A stretch of 59,065 nt of DNA from Pigoraptor vietnamica (Eukaryota > Opisthokonta > Filasterea): NCBI GenBank assembly GCA_943704525.1, contig CALSCQ010000690.1:1-59065 (forward strand), in the 5' to 3' direction. Below the pieces are notes generated by a model. The model ran no database searches. It was given only the letters and a program-made list of their open reading frames with translations, and was not told the origin of the DNA. Shown in pieces: positions 1 to 10,724 of the stretch. Made by a program: the position numbers and the translations under genes. Every line of letters begins with the position of its first letter. Position 1 is the first letter of the stretch.

Positions 1-342
1 GGCAATGTCGGGATCTTCCTCCAGCTGCCGCTGCAGACGAGCCACAGCCTCCGGTCGTGGGTTGCCGGCTGCAGCAGCATCCAGAGCCTCGTGGAGCTCC
101 TTTTCCGCACGATCACGCCGCAGAACGCGCACCAGGTCGTTGTACCGAGGAGTGGTGTACAAATGCTGCTTCTTTTGGTCGTCAATCAGCGCATTGATGA
201 AGGCATTGAACTCAGCACGGTCAACAATAGGACGGCGCACAGGGCCGATGCCAGGCGCCCGGGGCGCCGGCAAGGCCCACAAGGGCGGCCAACTGAGCCA
301 TCTAGGAGGCGCAGTGTGCAGCAGTTCGGCACTCAGAGCCAT
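1..342 (-). CDS. Unknown protein, 3' end beyond left edge
   Basis: An open frame on the minus strand starts at an ATG (342-340) and runs 114 codons off the left edge without a stop. The first 35 residues are rich in Pro, Trp, Leu and Ala with few acidic residues, and could be an organellar leader, though this is weak. From about residue 36 the protein becomes charged and helical (an IVDRAEFNAFINALIDD stretch, then YNDLVRVLRRDRAEKELHEA), followed by a Glu/Gln-rich helix. The charge pattern and lack of stops favour real coding. I do not recognise the family, and no intron is needed within the window. The frame on the opposite strand (5-361) is Ser/Arg-rich and looks like its shadow. Confidence 0.55.
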   Translation of the reverse strand, partial: MALSAELLHTAPPRWLSWPPLWALPAPRAPGIGPVRRPIVDRAEFNAFINALIDDQKKQHLYTTPRYNDLVRVLRRDRAEKELHEALDAAAAGNPRPEAVARLQRQLEEDPDIA

Positions 343-605
343 CTGCTGCCGCGGTGTTTGAAGACTCAGAAATTTATTCGGGCGGATTTGCCAAGCGTCG
401 GTGTGAATGTGTCACTGCGTCGCGGCCGCACTCGGCTCGGCGCCGCCGGCCCGGCAGTGGCGGGAAAAAAAGGCGCGCAAATTGCACGCCGTGTTATTTT
501 TGACTGGGAGTAGTTTTTTATACACTTCAGAATGTGCATGATGTCTTTACATGGACCTGGAGGAGACTCCATTGCCTCTTTGGGCAGCGGAGTACTACAA
601 GTCAT

Positions 606-660
606 CCCGGATATCCGGGACGACCCGGAGATCTCCGGGATGGCCCGGAGATATCTGGGG
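606..660. repeat. Three consecutive palindromes, about 19-bp spacing
   Basis: Three palindromes of the type CCCGG-(A)-GATATC/GATC-TCCGGG stand in a row: a perfect 14-mer at 606-619, a perfect 16-mer at 624-639 and an imperfect 16-mer at 644-659. A decayed half copy may follow near 663-680. Start-to-start spacing is 18 and 20 bp, close to two helical turns. No gene overlaps. Confidence 0.75.
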
Positions 661-953
661 CAGGGAAGCTCTCCGGGGCACAACACCGGCATACTGTGCT
701 CGCTCCTACCAGTAGAAGCGCTCCTCGCAATCGTGCACACAGTTCCGACACAAAAAACACTGATTCGGAGCGCGCGTCGTCAGCGTGCGTGCGAGATAAC
801 CGACTGATGTACGCTGCATTGAGTGTGCGTGTCTGTAGTATTCACTGCGTGCGGCCCGGTGCCATTTGCTTGCCGTGCCGGCGCAGACGCCGAAATTCTG
901 AGCGTTTAGTTACAGTATGTATGTTACTATAGTCAGTGTCCCCGGCTATGCGC

Positions 954-1142
954 TGTGTGTGTGTGTGCTGTGTGCGCTGTGTGTGTGTGTGTGTGTCAGC
1001 AGTGTGTGTGCCCGAGTGTGTGTGTGTGCCAAAAACCACTCGCTACACCGACTGCGCAGTGCTCCGGCACACTCCGGCCACACACACACACACGGCACAC
1101 TGACACACTGACACACCACACACACACACACACACACACACG
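954..1142. repeat. Opposed (GT)n and (AC)n arrays
   Basis: A broken (GT)n tract at 954-1032 is followed about 45 bp later by an (AC)n tract at 1078-1142. Because the two are complementary, either strand could fold into a long imperfect hairpin. The dinucleotide runs are interrupted by short non-repeat words. Confidence 0.8.
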
Positions 1143-1908
1143 CAGCATCACACAGCAATGCCGCGACTGGCCCCATTGTCAGTCGACACACACGCACCGG
1201 GTACAGTGCAGGCAGTCAGCCGGTTGCGGTGTTGTAACATAGCCGGCTATTGTGGGCCGGCGCAACAACTGTGTGCACACGCCCTGCCACCACGTGCATT
1301 CACGTGTTTTTTCTTCAGGCTGTTCTATGTGTTTTTCTTCAGGCTGTTCTATGTGGCCGGCGTGCTGCACGCTATCATGGTTTGATGATTGAAATAAACG
1401 ACTGCTGTTGGCGTCCACTGACCAACAGCACTTCGGACATGCACAGAAAGAGGTGTCGACGGGCACAGTCGCCGGCGCCGGGCCGACTCAGTATCTGATC
1501 GGCACGGGCCAGCGGCGTCGATGCCGACGGCACAGACCGGCCGACCGCCGCGTTCAGCCGGCGACGGCCTCACCCCCTCTGATCAGCCTCAGATCCGGAG
1601 GCCGCCCTCAGGGGGAGTGAGACTGTCAGTATCACGCCGGTTTGCATACGGCTGAGCCAGGCGGTGACTGTAAATAACTGAACGCTAGGTCGAGCCAAGT
1701 GCAATCATCTGATAGGCTATTTCTGGCACCCGCCTGTCGCACTCCTCGCAGTCGTTGGAAGGGCACGACGCACTTGTCTCTTTCGCTTATTCCCGAGCGA
1801 TCAAGTTGAAAGGACGGTTTTTGCGCGTATTGCCTTATTGCGGACATTGCGCTTCAAGTCGTGCGTGGCAGGCTGTTGAGGCACTGACTCGCATTGGTGT
1901 GTGAAAAA

Positions 1909-2342
1909 ATGACGACCGACACTCAACGCGAGTGCAAGGCGAACATTCCAGCCTCCAACGCCCAGACACTCCCGAACGGCCAGGACATTAGCAAACGGCC
2001 GAAGCCCTGCTGCGCGTGCCCCGACACAAAAAAGCCCCGGGACGCATGGTGCGTGGCAAATGTGATTGGTATCACGTACGTACTAGTAATCCCAAGTGTG
2101 ATTGCGCTTGTTGGGGTGCGTTGTGTTTCTGAGATCGACCGCACGCACATGCACGTTTGCCACACACTTTCCGGCCACCATGTCTCAACATGATTTTGTG
2201 CAAGACATGTATTTCTCCGTGGCATTTGGATTGACAGAGGAAAATGGGGCCACGCAGCATCGTGGAGAAGGGCGAGGCAAACTGCCAAGCCCTGATCGAA
2301 GCGCACAAAGCGTGCATGCGCGGTTGGGGATACGACGTGTGA
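1909..2342 (+). CDS. COX17: COX17 copper chaperone
   Basis: Two exons (1909-2048, 2258-2342) give 74 residues. The donor GTGCGT and the acceptor CACGCAG join inside a Cys codon. The mature region reads [20 protein letters not shown], then GEANCQALIEAHKACMRGWG, and ends in YDV. It carries the CC copper site, both CX9C pairs and the C-terminal aromatic/hydrophobic end of COX17. The family delivers Cu(I) to SCO1 and COX11 in the mitochondrial intermembrane space during assembly of cytochrome c oxidase. The start is the ATG at 1909; an in-frame TTG lies 15 nt upstream. The N-terminal extension of about 30 residues before KPCC is a little longer than in human. There is no operon-like context, and the next gene is convergent. 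Confidence 0.95.
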
Positions 2343-2914
2343 TCGTCTTTTCAACTAAGAATATATGCTGGTCGCATAGAGCTGCGTCGTCGTGCTGGTA
2401 GAGTTGTCGCAACGTGTTTGCCATGAAGGACGGCGCCCTTACGACTGCGGGTACGGTGTTCGGTTGTGGACGAGGGCTGTGCTGATGGAGGGCGACTCGG
2501 GAACTACCCTAGCATCATGAATTACTTTGTGAGTGTGTTTGTACTCAAGTGGATGTGCGTGCGTGGTTGTGCGTGCGGTCTGCGTGTATCTGCGTATGTC
2601 GTGTGTGTTCGTGCGCATATGTGTATGGTGTGTGTGTGTGGTCTGTAGTGCCGTTTGAAGTGACTGATGAGGGTAGAAGGTCACTGTGAGTACAGGGGGC
2701 GCACGTCAAGGTGTCCTGCGAAACTCATGTCGGCGAGTTGTGTTGATGTCAATGGAACGACCAAAATGTCATAATGAAACCACGCTCACCGTACTATCAT
2801 TGTCATTTTCAAGAAAGAGGGCTAAAATGCTGACGCGTCCGGCAGGTCGCGCCTTGGTCAACGCTGAGGTATTAAGGTACAGCGGAATGCATGTCAAGCG
2901 CGTCCCGACCGCTT
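2343..2914. other. Intergenic, GT-rich, convergent gene ends
   Basis: This lies between the COX17 stop and the stop of the convergent NXPE-like gene. It contains a TG-rich stretch around 2521-2645 but no gene that I can support. At its right border the hexamer AATAAA (minus strand, 2914-2919) overlaps the TAA stop of the NXPE-like gene and could serve as its poly(A) signal. Confidence 0.5.
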
Positions 2915-4789
2915 TTATTCCGGGGACGGCGGAGGCACGGTTGTGTTTGTCGGTACACAATGTGCTACGATGTCGAACGTCTCTCTCGCGATCTCCAGCT
3001 GAACGGCGTCGCTGTAGTGCCTGTTATCCGGACACGCGTCCGGGCGGCCGAGCGAGAACTGGAGATAGTCGACAACGGGAATCCCATTCCGTTGGATAAT
3101 CTCCGCGGCAACTTCGTTGAGATGCGCGACGCGTGAGAATGTCCGGCACTTGTGCGCAACAGGCAGCATCCGCTCCCAATACTGCGTCTGCGCCGTGGAT
3201 TTCCACACGACGACTGTGTTGGCTGGCGGAAAGTCGCGGCGAAGGAGTGATACGACAGACTCTAGGAGCTCGCCGTACTTCTCGAGCCACGACAGCGGGT
3301 ACACGTAATGTAGGCCGACGTTGATGAATACGTGCGTGGGAAGTGCGGGCTTGCCGTTACGAACGAATGGTGGGCGGTTAAACGAGCGCGTCGCCCTGAC
3401 GTTCGCCGCAGGCAACGGATAGTTGTCGTCATCGAAAAACGTGGCGTTGAATTCGTTTGCGGACCGCGCGAGGTCGCTGTCGCTCGGCGGTGCGAGGTGG
3501 GCGAGAAAGGCCGGGTCCGTCCAAGGCGTGAATCCGTCGCGCCACGGGACGTAAATCGTCTCCTCTAGCTGTTCGTGGAAGATCGAGAATGAAAGCGTGA
3601 CGTTGGTCTCGGGGAATTCGCAAATGAAAAGAAGGGGGATGTGCGCGAGGAGTGGGGGGCTACACTCGTTCTCGACGACGGTTGGTAGCGCGGGATTGGG
3701 CGCGAGCGTTGGATCACGTATGTGGTAGCACGTCCAGTTGAAGGGGCCAAGGACGCCGAGCGCTTTCAAATCCCTCATCATGTAGAGGTGGAGGTTGCGA
3801 GCGAGCGAGTCTCCTATCGAGTGCACCCACACGTTCCGCAGTTTCGCCAGCAACGCGAGGGTCTCCAGTGGCTCGGAGGGCGGCTCCCCGACGACCGCAG
3901 GCCTGCGCAGTAGGGGGTCCCACACGTATGGGCTTTCCGGGAAGAGAATACAGCGGCGCGTGTTCATCAGCTTAGGTTCCGCGCACGCATCTTTCCTCGT
4001 TCGCCACCGACCTATGCGAAGGGACGGGTCGTCGTACGTCGCCCACCGGCTGTATTCCAATCCGCAGGGGCCACGCGCGTGCGCCACCGTCCCCGCGGCC
4101 GCCACGTCGCTGTCTCTTGGGCTTTCTACGACGACTTCGACAGCACGCCCGTCCTCGCCGCCCACAATCCAATCGATCAATATGGTACGCGCACTTATTT
4201 CGCATCGCGTCGATGAGCCGCACGCACGGTAGTCGAGGCGAGCACGCACCGAATACACGCCTTCGTCGAAAAGGCGCGCCGAAAACGAGTAAGTCCCGTC
4301 GAAGTTGTCTCTCGGGTGACCGACGTAAATGGAGGGTCCTGTGATCTCGATTTGGAACGAATCCCCACCGCACCGCCGGCTCTGTCCGTTGGAATCTCTT
4401 GCAAGAATGGCGAATTCGAACGTCTCTCCCACCCGCACGCGGCGCTGCAGGCCCACGAATATCGTCCTGTTCGCATCCGTCTGCGGCCCATGCTCGACAC
4501 ATGCGGGGGGGTCGCGGCAGTAGTCGAACACAGACCGCCACGACCTCTGCAGCCAGAACTCTGCCGGCGGACGATAGAGCGGCCCTTTAGGAGGGCTCGC
4601 GAGTTCGTCAGGCGGCGCCGTCCGCTGTGCGTCCACCGCCGGCGAGCCAGTGCCGGCGCCCGACACACAGTCGTTGCCCGCGGGCGTCGGCGTCGCAATA
4701 AAGACAACCAGCGCCGCCAAAACTGAACCCACGACACACGCGACCGCCACAAACAGGGGTCGACGCAACGTACCGGCATGGGACATCAT
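2915..4789 (-). CDS. NXPE-like type II membrane protein (Ig plus SGNH esterase)
   Basis: A single exon encodes 624 residues from the MM start at 4789; the open frame extends farther upstream, but this start gives a clean signal anchor (residues about 11-32). A stem leads to an Ig/filamin-like module at about 112-185 with CGGDSFQIEITGP and DNFDGTYSFSARLFD, the pattern of NXPE proteins. The C-terminal half is an SGNH/PC-esterase domain with HSIGDSLARN (GDS 326-328), a FINVGLHY block and a catalytic-type DNRH (588-591). NXPE/PC-esterase members are known or suspected to acylate or deacylate glycans in the Golgi lumen, and I infer a glycan acyl-transfer or esterase role. It diverges from the O-fucosyltransferase-like gene across 379 bp. 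It is a paralogue of the gene at 7863-10016 and of the pseudogene near 35-37 kb. Confidence 0.8.
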   Translation of the reverse strand: MMSHAGTLRRPLFVAVACVVGSVLAALVVFIATPTPAGNDCVSGAGTGSPAVDAQRTAPPDELASPPKGPLYRPPAEFWLQRSWRSVFDYCRDPPACVEHGPQTDANRTIFVGLQRRVRVGETFEFAILARDSNGQSRRCGGDSFQIEITGPSIYVGHPRDNFDGTYSFSARLFDEGVYSVRARLDYRACGSSTRCEISARTILIDWIVGGEDGRAVEVVVESPRDSDVAAAGTVAHARGPCGLEYSRWATYDDPSLRIGRWRTRKDACAEPKLMNTRRCILFPESPYVWDPLLRRPAVVGEPPSEPLETLALLAKLRNVWVHSIGDSLARNLHLYMMRDLKALGVLGPFNWTCYHIRDPTLAPNPALPTVVENECSPPLLAHIPLLFICEFPETNVTLSFSIFHEQLEETIYVPWRDGFTPWTDPAFLAHLAPPSDSDLARSANEFNATFFDDDNYPLPAANVRATRSFNRPPFVRNGKPALPTHVFINVGLHYVYPLSWLEKYGELLESVVSLLRRDFPPANTVVVWKSTAQTQYWERMLPVAHKCRTFSRVAHLNEVAAEIIQRNGIPVVDYLQFSLGRPDACPDNRHYSDAVQLEIARETFDIVAHCVPTNTTVPPPSPE

Positions 4790-5168
4790 CCCGCCGGTCA
4801 GTTCCGTCAGGGCGGAGAAGCCGGCGGCGGGAAAACTGAAAGAGTGTCCCGCCGGCGGTTGCCCGAGTTGAGTATTAATACAGCCGTTAACAGTATTGAA
4901 CAGTTTCTGCGTGCATGGATGAGACGACAGGGTGCACGTGTATATGTGGGACAGGCCCTGTGCGGTGTGAGTTCGAAAAGTGGGCGTGGTCAAGCGACGC
5001 AATTTGGAGAAGGCTTCGGAATTCCCCAGGGGCCGCGGCAAATGTAGTCTACAAGTCCGGTCCACTGAAACCAACGAAGGATTACATCCGGGGAATGTTA
5101 CGTGAGTACTTCAACTCTCGGAGTGCGCCGTTCAGTTATGCAGACGTGACGATCAAACTCCTCTGAGA
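4790..5168. promoter_or_regulatory. Divergent intergenic region (shared promoter)
   Basis: Both flanking genes start here and point outward: the NXPE-like gene leftward, the O-fucosyltransferase-like gene rightward. The 379 bp must hold both promoters, so the genes may be co-regulated. I see no clear TATA element or operator. Confidence 0.45.
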
Positions 5169-7615
5169 ATGCGCCGAGAGCTTTTATTGTGCGGTGCACT
5201 GCTTTTCATTGCTACACTGGCACTCGCATGTGCAATAGCGTATGGTGTGTCTCGCGGAAAAAGTCCGGCGTTCACCGTGTCAATCGTGACTGACACGCGT
5301 ACGCCGGTGCACGTGCCAGTGCACCGTGCCTTCTGCATTCCGCGACACCCTTCCGAGCGTTTCCTCGTCGCAGACACGTGCCAGTCGGGTCAATCGAACC
5401 AGCTGAGAGCTCTTGGAGTGGCGGTGAACCTTGCGTGCGCGCTTGGGCGGTCGCTCGTCGAACCGCTTCTTTGCGCCAGCTTGCGCAACGTATTGGGTAC
5501 GCCAGTGAATAAGACGTCGGACTACTTTGACACGGACGGGAGCATCGCGCCGTTCTTTGCGGCGTGCGAGCGACGGAGGGCGGAACTGAATCTAACTGTC
5601 CACTCGCCCTCGCCATTGCGTTTGGTGTCACTCGACGAGTTCTCGCGCCTGTTCTGCGACGAAGTGACGGCGTCCGGGGTGGACCCGACGGCTGTGGCAC
5701 AGACGCTTGGACAGCGCGACTACGTGGATTCTCCGCCGCCCTCTGCGCGGCCGTGGGAGGTGCCCTGCGTGATGATGCGGGTCGCGTATGGGTTTCCGGT
5801 GCCCGAAATCAACGGAACGCGGGCGCCACTCCTCGCGCGCGCATTGAATATCCGGTGTTCCGCGGCAGCATTTGTGGGGGACGTCTTTCGGGTGGGTCTG
5901 AGAAACGGGTTTTTGCAATTCGACAGCAAGGGCAGCAAGCTTGATTCCGTTTCGTAGCCACTGTGACAGTCTCGTCGGTTAGTACTAAAGCGTCTGATGT
6001 GACGGGTATTTTACGGCGGCCCTGTGGTCGGTGGTCTGTTAAAATACGACTGACAAAAGTGACTTTTTCATTTCCCCTCTGATTTTGCGAGAGCGCAGCA
6101 TACGCAGGCGTCGATGCGCACGTATTGGGAGGCAGAGCCTGGCGACTGGAGGGCACTCAACAGCTCGTGGTATGAGCCGGGTATCTGGCTGTCGGGTCCA
6201 AAAGTGACGGCACTTTTATCCGCCCACGCCGAGCTCCCATTCCTGGACGCACCAGTCGTCGCGACACTGCGGCTCTTCGGGCAGACAATCTCTCCGGTGG
6301 ACGGCCTCCCGCACTTTGAAGAGGGATTGCTTCCACCGACCTCTGACATACTCGCTTTTGCGCGGGACATTGCAACGCAATACCGACCGTGAGTCACTCC
6401 GTTCGTCCTTTGATTGAATTCTGATAACTGTTTTCATTGTCCCGCAAACCGAGTGCTTTCAGTCAGTGAATTGAATGCCCGGGCCGGTGGCGACTGTACC
6501 ACCCATTTATTTTCGATAGCGCGCTGACGTGTTCTGCAGAGTATCTTCTGATAAGTTTAGGACCGACATTCGTGACCATGACTGTCTTCCAGGTACTTCA
6601 GTGCGCATTTGCGCCTCGGCGACTTTCTGACGTGGTACTGCGTGACCAAGTCGACCCAACCCGGATTTCAAGCGTGCGGCGTGAACATTACGCTCGCTCC
6701 AGAGGCGATCGTCGATGGCGCCATGCGCACGAACGTAACGGCCTTGTTCTTAGCGTCCAACGGGAGGCCGCAGACGTTGGAAATGTTCACACGGCGTCTT
6801 GACGGTACGATCCGTGTCACGTCATGTTTTAATAATCTGAACTGCCGGCCTTCATCCCGGCGGCCAGTCATGCTGGCTGTAGTGAGTGTGGGGCCTTGGT
6901 TTTGTTGACGGGCGTAGCGTCTATTGTACCGGATATATCACCCTTTACTGAAAGTCAGATTCATAGGCGTCATCTCGCACTGTCTGCTTAGTCATAGGCT
7001 GTTAAAGTAGAGGCACTAACTGTTTAACAGTGCACGGACTGCGGTATTTCGCTGGTCTCGAGCTCGCCGACTCTGAGAGCGCGCTGACTCTTACTCTGTC
7101 CTCTGCTTCTCGACTCCGCTGCGTCCGCAGAACTTATGCCCGGGCTGCGCGTGTTCCGCCTGACCGAGGAGATGTACCGCGCGCGCTACAAAGTGGACGT
7201 CGTCGACCCTGTCAAATTCGCCCTCATCGAGAAGATGCTGCTTTCGTGCGGTGTGGTGAGTTCCATTGTTAACCATGACTTCTTGAGACGGTTGGCCGCT
7301 GCTTTCCCCTGATGCGAAATAAGGTCAGTCCGCCTGTTGCTGGCTGGCACAGGGAGCTCGTTGTCTTGCGGCGCCGACAGAATGAACCGCCTGTCTAAGG
7401 GCAGGCCTTCAGTTGCCAGCTTGTTACTTATTGCGACCGAACCTGAACTCATGCTCGCGATTCTTGACTGTTAATGGCAGGTGTTCTTCATGTCGTCAGA
7501 ATCAACGTTTTCTCGCAATGCCCATGACCTGCGGATTCACATGGAGGAGTGCCGCAATTCTCGTCCCGCGATGCTGCCGCCATTGTACGGCAAGGTGCAG
7601 CCAATCGTTTGGTAA
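5169..7615 (+). CDS. O-fucosyltransferase-like type II membrane protein, copy 1
   Basis: Five exons (5169-5891, 6099-6388, 6593-6804, 7131-7255, 7481-7615) give 494 residues; exon 2 could instead start at 6108. A signal anchor spans about residues 5-25. The luminal part has GQSNQLRALG (74-83), an HLRLGDF block (343-349) and a late MSSESTFSR block (about 454-462). These are the three landmarks of GDP-fucose O-fucosyltransferase folds (PF10250): the N-terminal GG.NNQ-like loop, the H.R.GDF strand and the S.STFS donor-binding loop. It likely acts in the Golgi or ER on a protein or glycan acceptor; the substrate is unknown. A close paralogue lies inverted at 15220-17789 with identical exon phases. 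The N-terminal anchor and stem differ between copies while the catalytic core is near identical. Confidence 0.72.
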
Positions 7616-7862
7616 TCCATAACCTTTGTGTGATTAGAACTGGTCCGTCGAGGTTACAGGTTTCCTAGAAGCCAACGAAGACAGCTGAGGTTCCTCTAAG
7701 CCACAGACGAGTGCTCTTCACAAAGTAGAGAAGATGGAACGAGTGGTCAGACAACGCCTAAAATGGTGCGGCACACCGCTTGTTTACCATTAAATACTCT
7801 CTTAAATGATAACTTACGCGCCGCGAAAAAAAAAAAAAATCTGATAACAATCGAGACCGGCA
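7616..7862. other. Short convergent intergenic region
   Basis: Between two convergent stops. It has a 13-nt A run (7828-7840) near the 3' end of the NXPE-like gene and nothing else I can name. Confidence 0.5.
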
Positions 7863-10016
7863 TCATCCGGCGATATGGCAGTCCTTGAGGAAGTTGAAGA
7901 GCTCGTCGACGACTGTCCCGGAGACGTTCATGCTGTAGTGCCGGTTGTCAGGCGCTGCGTCGGGCCGCCCGAGCGACAGTTGCAGGAAGTCAAAAACGTG
8001 GATCGGAGGTTGCCCCGCGACCGCAGCAGCCTCGTTGAAGCTCGCGATGGCATTTGCGGCTCGCTCGTTGAGGTACGAGAGTCGGTATGATGTTCGGCAC
8101 ATGTGGTAATAATGCAGCGTTTTGGTCCACCACTGCGTCTGCGCCGTCGACCGCCACAGGATCCGCGTTGCGGGAGGCGGAAAATCCGCGCGCAACCGCC
8201 CGAGCAGGTCGTACACGTACCGATCGTACCACACATCCAACGCCAATGAGGGAAGGTGATGGAGGCCCGCGTTCACGAGGACGTATGACGGAGTTGTGTG
8301 CGGAAATAGCTCGTTCAGCAGAGCGCGACCGACAATCCGCATCTGTGGATAGGCTGGTCGTCTCGTCTCCGCCTGTCGCGCGCTCCCGTGCTCCATGCCC
8401 ACCGTCGAAGGTGCACTCGCGACCATTGGTGGAGACACCGCCGCCGTTTCCGACGCCACCATCACCTTCTCCGACAGCACGTCGCTCGGTACGACCGAAG
8501 ACGTGGCCTGTTCCGCGGACGCAAAGCGACCCGTCTTGTACATGTCGACGAAGCGAATGAAGGGCTCGAATGCCCACGATTTGAAGGTGACGGCGGCCGC
8601 GTGGCCGTTGTATATCCCCGTGCCACTAGTCATCCACTGAAACGTCAAGCGAAAGTCGAGCGACGGAAAGTACTCGTACATCCACAGGAGGCGGTACGTC
8701 GCCGTGAAGGTCTTCCCGGAATCCTCCTCCGTCCACTTGTTGGGGGGACGCGCCATGACAATCGCGGCGTTGCTGCAGTTGTAGTCGCGCACCAAGAACG
8801 GCACGTCCTCCGCTTCAGGGCACGTAAATGTAGGCCCCTGCTGAGGGTGCATATTAAACGCGGCGGGTAGTGCGTATATGCAGAAATGCTCTGACGTCGA
8901 TGAGCGCCGGAGAATCTTGCTGATATCGTTGTTGAGGTTGCGAGAAAGCGAATCGCCGATCGAGTGCAGCCACTTGCCCCGGAGCGCGTCGAGAGGGAAG
9001 ACCGGCCGCACGCTTGCCTGTAACGGGCGCCACAACCAGCCGTTGTTGCGCAGAAAGGGTTCGCTGCAGCGCTCGCGCATGTGTAGATCGTCCACCGAAG
9101 GCGCTGTCGGCGCGCCAGAGTCGGGCGCCTTGGAAAGCGCGCGGGCCCCGGCGTCCGCATCCGAGCACGCAATCGCATCGCTCTGCCATCGACCCCGTCG
9201 GTACATGGGATCGTCGAACGAGCGATTGACGCCGTACAAAACGCTGCATGGGACGCCCACGCTGCCGGAAGAGACACACGGGCCATCCACGAGCGGCTGC
9301 GGTGCCGACACGACGCGAATCACAAGGGGCCCTTCCCCAACGTACTCAAGAACCATAGTCTTCGTTTCCGTCGCGTTGCACCGAGTCAGACCCACGCACG
9401 CGCGGTAATCGAGCCTCGCTCGCACCTCGTACACTCCCACATCGTAGAGAACGGCCGCAAGAGTGTGGGTGCCGTCGAGGTTGTCCACAGGGTGGCCGTA
9501 ATAGAGCGAGGGCCCTGTAATTTGCACCTGAAAGCTGTCGCCACCGCACTGCCGGTCGTTCCCGGAAGTATCGCGCGCGTGGATTAAGACCTCAAACGCC
9601 TCCCCCGCGAATATCGACCCTGGCAAAGGCCGATCCGAACGAGGCGCGGCGCGCGAAGAGATGGACGACGCAGCAGCATCGGTAGTGCCTTCCAACACGC
9701 ACGGCGGCGGATTCTTACAGTAGTCAAACGCCGCTCTCCAGCGCATGCCGTGCGAACGCACAGTGCCGGTGCCGTATGCGACGGACTTGTTTCTCCCGCC
9801 ATCGGTCGCCGTGGCGGATGGGCACCACGCTGCCTCGAGCGGCGCGGGACGGGAGGCGACATCTGGAACGACGGCCGACAGCGACGCGCGGGCCCAGTCG
9901 AGCGAATTGTTGGCGCCCGCCCAAAGGCCACTGGCGAAGTACACGAGCACAAGCAGCGCGACGGTGCATGCGAAGAAAAGAAGCGGCGCGCCCTCGCGCG
10001 CACGTCGCGGTGGCAT
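7863..10016 (-). CDS. NXPE-like type II membrane protein, second paralogue
   Basis: A single exon encodes 717 residues. A signal anchor lies at residues 11-31. The Ig/filamin-like module at about 133-204 has QCGGDSFQVQITGPSLYYG and DNLDGTHTLAAVLYDVG. The SGNH domain has WLHSIGDSLSRNLN (GDS 354-356), LVNAGLHH and DNRHY (690-694). A Ser/Thr/Ala-rich low-complexity insert (about 498-550) interrupts the esterase domain before the LVNAGLHH block. The Ig-flanking WRAAFDYCKNPPPCV and the WRSTAQTQWW block are shared with the paralogue at 2915-4789. As there, the role is inferred to be acyl transfer or removal on glycans in the secretory pathway. It is closer in sequence to the decayed copy at 34.9-37.2 kb than to its nearer neighbour. 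Confidence 0.8.
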   Translation of the reverse strand: MPPRRAREGAPLLFFACTVALLVLVYFASGLWAGANNSLDWARASLSAVVPDVASRPAPLEAAWCPSATATDGGRNKSVAYGTGTVRSHGMRWRAAFDYCKNPPPCVLEGTTDAAASSISSRAAPRSDRPLPGSIFAGEAFEVLIHARDTSGNDRQCGGDSFQVQITGPSLYYGHPVDNLDGTHTLAAVLYDVGVYEVRARLDYRACVGLTRCNATETKTMVLEYVGEGPLVIRVVSAPQPLVDGPCVSSGSVGVPCSVLYGVNRSFDDPMYRRGRWQSDAIACSDADAGARALSKAPDSGAPTAPSVDDLHMRERCSEPFLRNNGWLWRPLQASVRPVFPLDALRGKWLHSIGDSLSRNLNNDISKILRRSSTSEHFCIYALPAAFNMHPQQGPTFTCPEAEDVPFLVRDYNCSNAAIVMARPPNKWTEEDSGKTFTATYRLLWMYEYFPSLDFRLTFQWMTSGTGIYNGHAAAVTFKSWAFEPFIRFVDMYKTGRFASAEQATSSVVPSDVLSEKVMVASETAAVSPPMVASAPSTVGMEHGSARQAETRRPAYPQMRIVGRALLNELFPHTTPSYVLVNAGLHHLPSLALDVWYDRYVYDLLGRLRADFPPPATRILWRSTAQTQWWTKTLHYYHMCRTSYRLSYLNERAANAIASFNEAAAVAGQPPIHVFDFLQLSLGRPDAAPDNRHYSMNVSGTVVDELFNFLKDCHIAG

Positions 10017-10688
10017 TGCCGGCGCGGAGCTGGTGCTCGTGGGACAGAGGGACGTTCAGTAGTGGTAATCGCCTTGTATGTGAGTACTGTCACCAGTCCA
10101 CGATCCACGTGGCTGACTGATTTTCAAACCGGCTAACATGTCCTGAGAGGTGGCGGAGTTTCTTTTAATGCGAACACTACATCGGCTCCCCTTACATAAG
10201 TTAAGTATGCTAGCGCACACTGACAGACGACAGCAGCAAGACCGCTTGCAACCAACGCCAGGCCTGCGCATAACCACGAAATTCATAAACGCAACTGCCC
10301 TCTCAATTTCGCGCGCTCGTGCCCTCGGCTAGAGTTACTGCTCGACGTTGCCTCTTTTGGGAGCCGCGCAACTTTAACGCCACTGCGAAAGCGGGACACG
10401 AAAGCGGGACATCCGAGCCGACAGAGTGCGCGCCCGCTCAGAACTGCTCGTTATGGCCATGCATATGGCGTGTACTGTCGCTTTCGCTGAGAGTGAGCAC
10501 GCCCAACGTCCCATTCATTCTGGGACCAAGCCCTTGGATATATATGTGTGTCTTCGTGGGAATGTGCGGGTGCGTGGAACAGGTGAGCTGCTGTGGATGA
10601 CTCGCTGCCTCTGCTTTTGTCCTTTAGTGTACGGACGGGTCTGTGAAGCTGATCGGACATCTTATTTTCGCTATTCCTGACCGTTTCC

Positions 10689-10692
<4 letters not shown>

Positions 10693-10724
<32 letters not shown>

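Larger units (their letters stand above)
343..1908. other. Intergenic DNA with microsatellites
   Basis: No convincing gene is seen. The stretch holds the palindrome triad, a (GT)n-rich tract near 954-1032, an opposed (AC)n tract at 1078-1142, and a 24-bp tandem duplication at about 1305-1354 (unit contains TTTTTCTTCAGGCTGTTCTA). Short frames here have low-complexity or composition-driven translations. The right end must hold the COX17 promoter. Confidence 0.6.

Noticed and set aside
366-740. 124-codon minus-strand frame in the left intergenic region
   Set aside because: It crosses the palindrome triad, has mixed composition and no recognisable motif, and overlaps equally long frames on the other strand.
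3332-4779. Many long frames opposite or within the first NXPE-like gene
   Set aside because: Arg- and Ala-rich shadows of a GC-rich coding region; only the minus-strand frame carries conserved motifs.
8087-9408. Plus-strand frames of 157 to 176 codons opposite the second NXPE-like gene
   Set aside because: Shadow frames; no motif, and they overlap a clear gene on the other strand.
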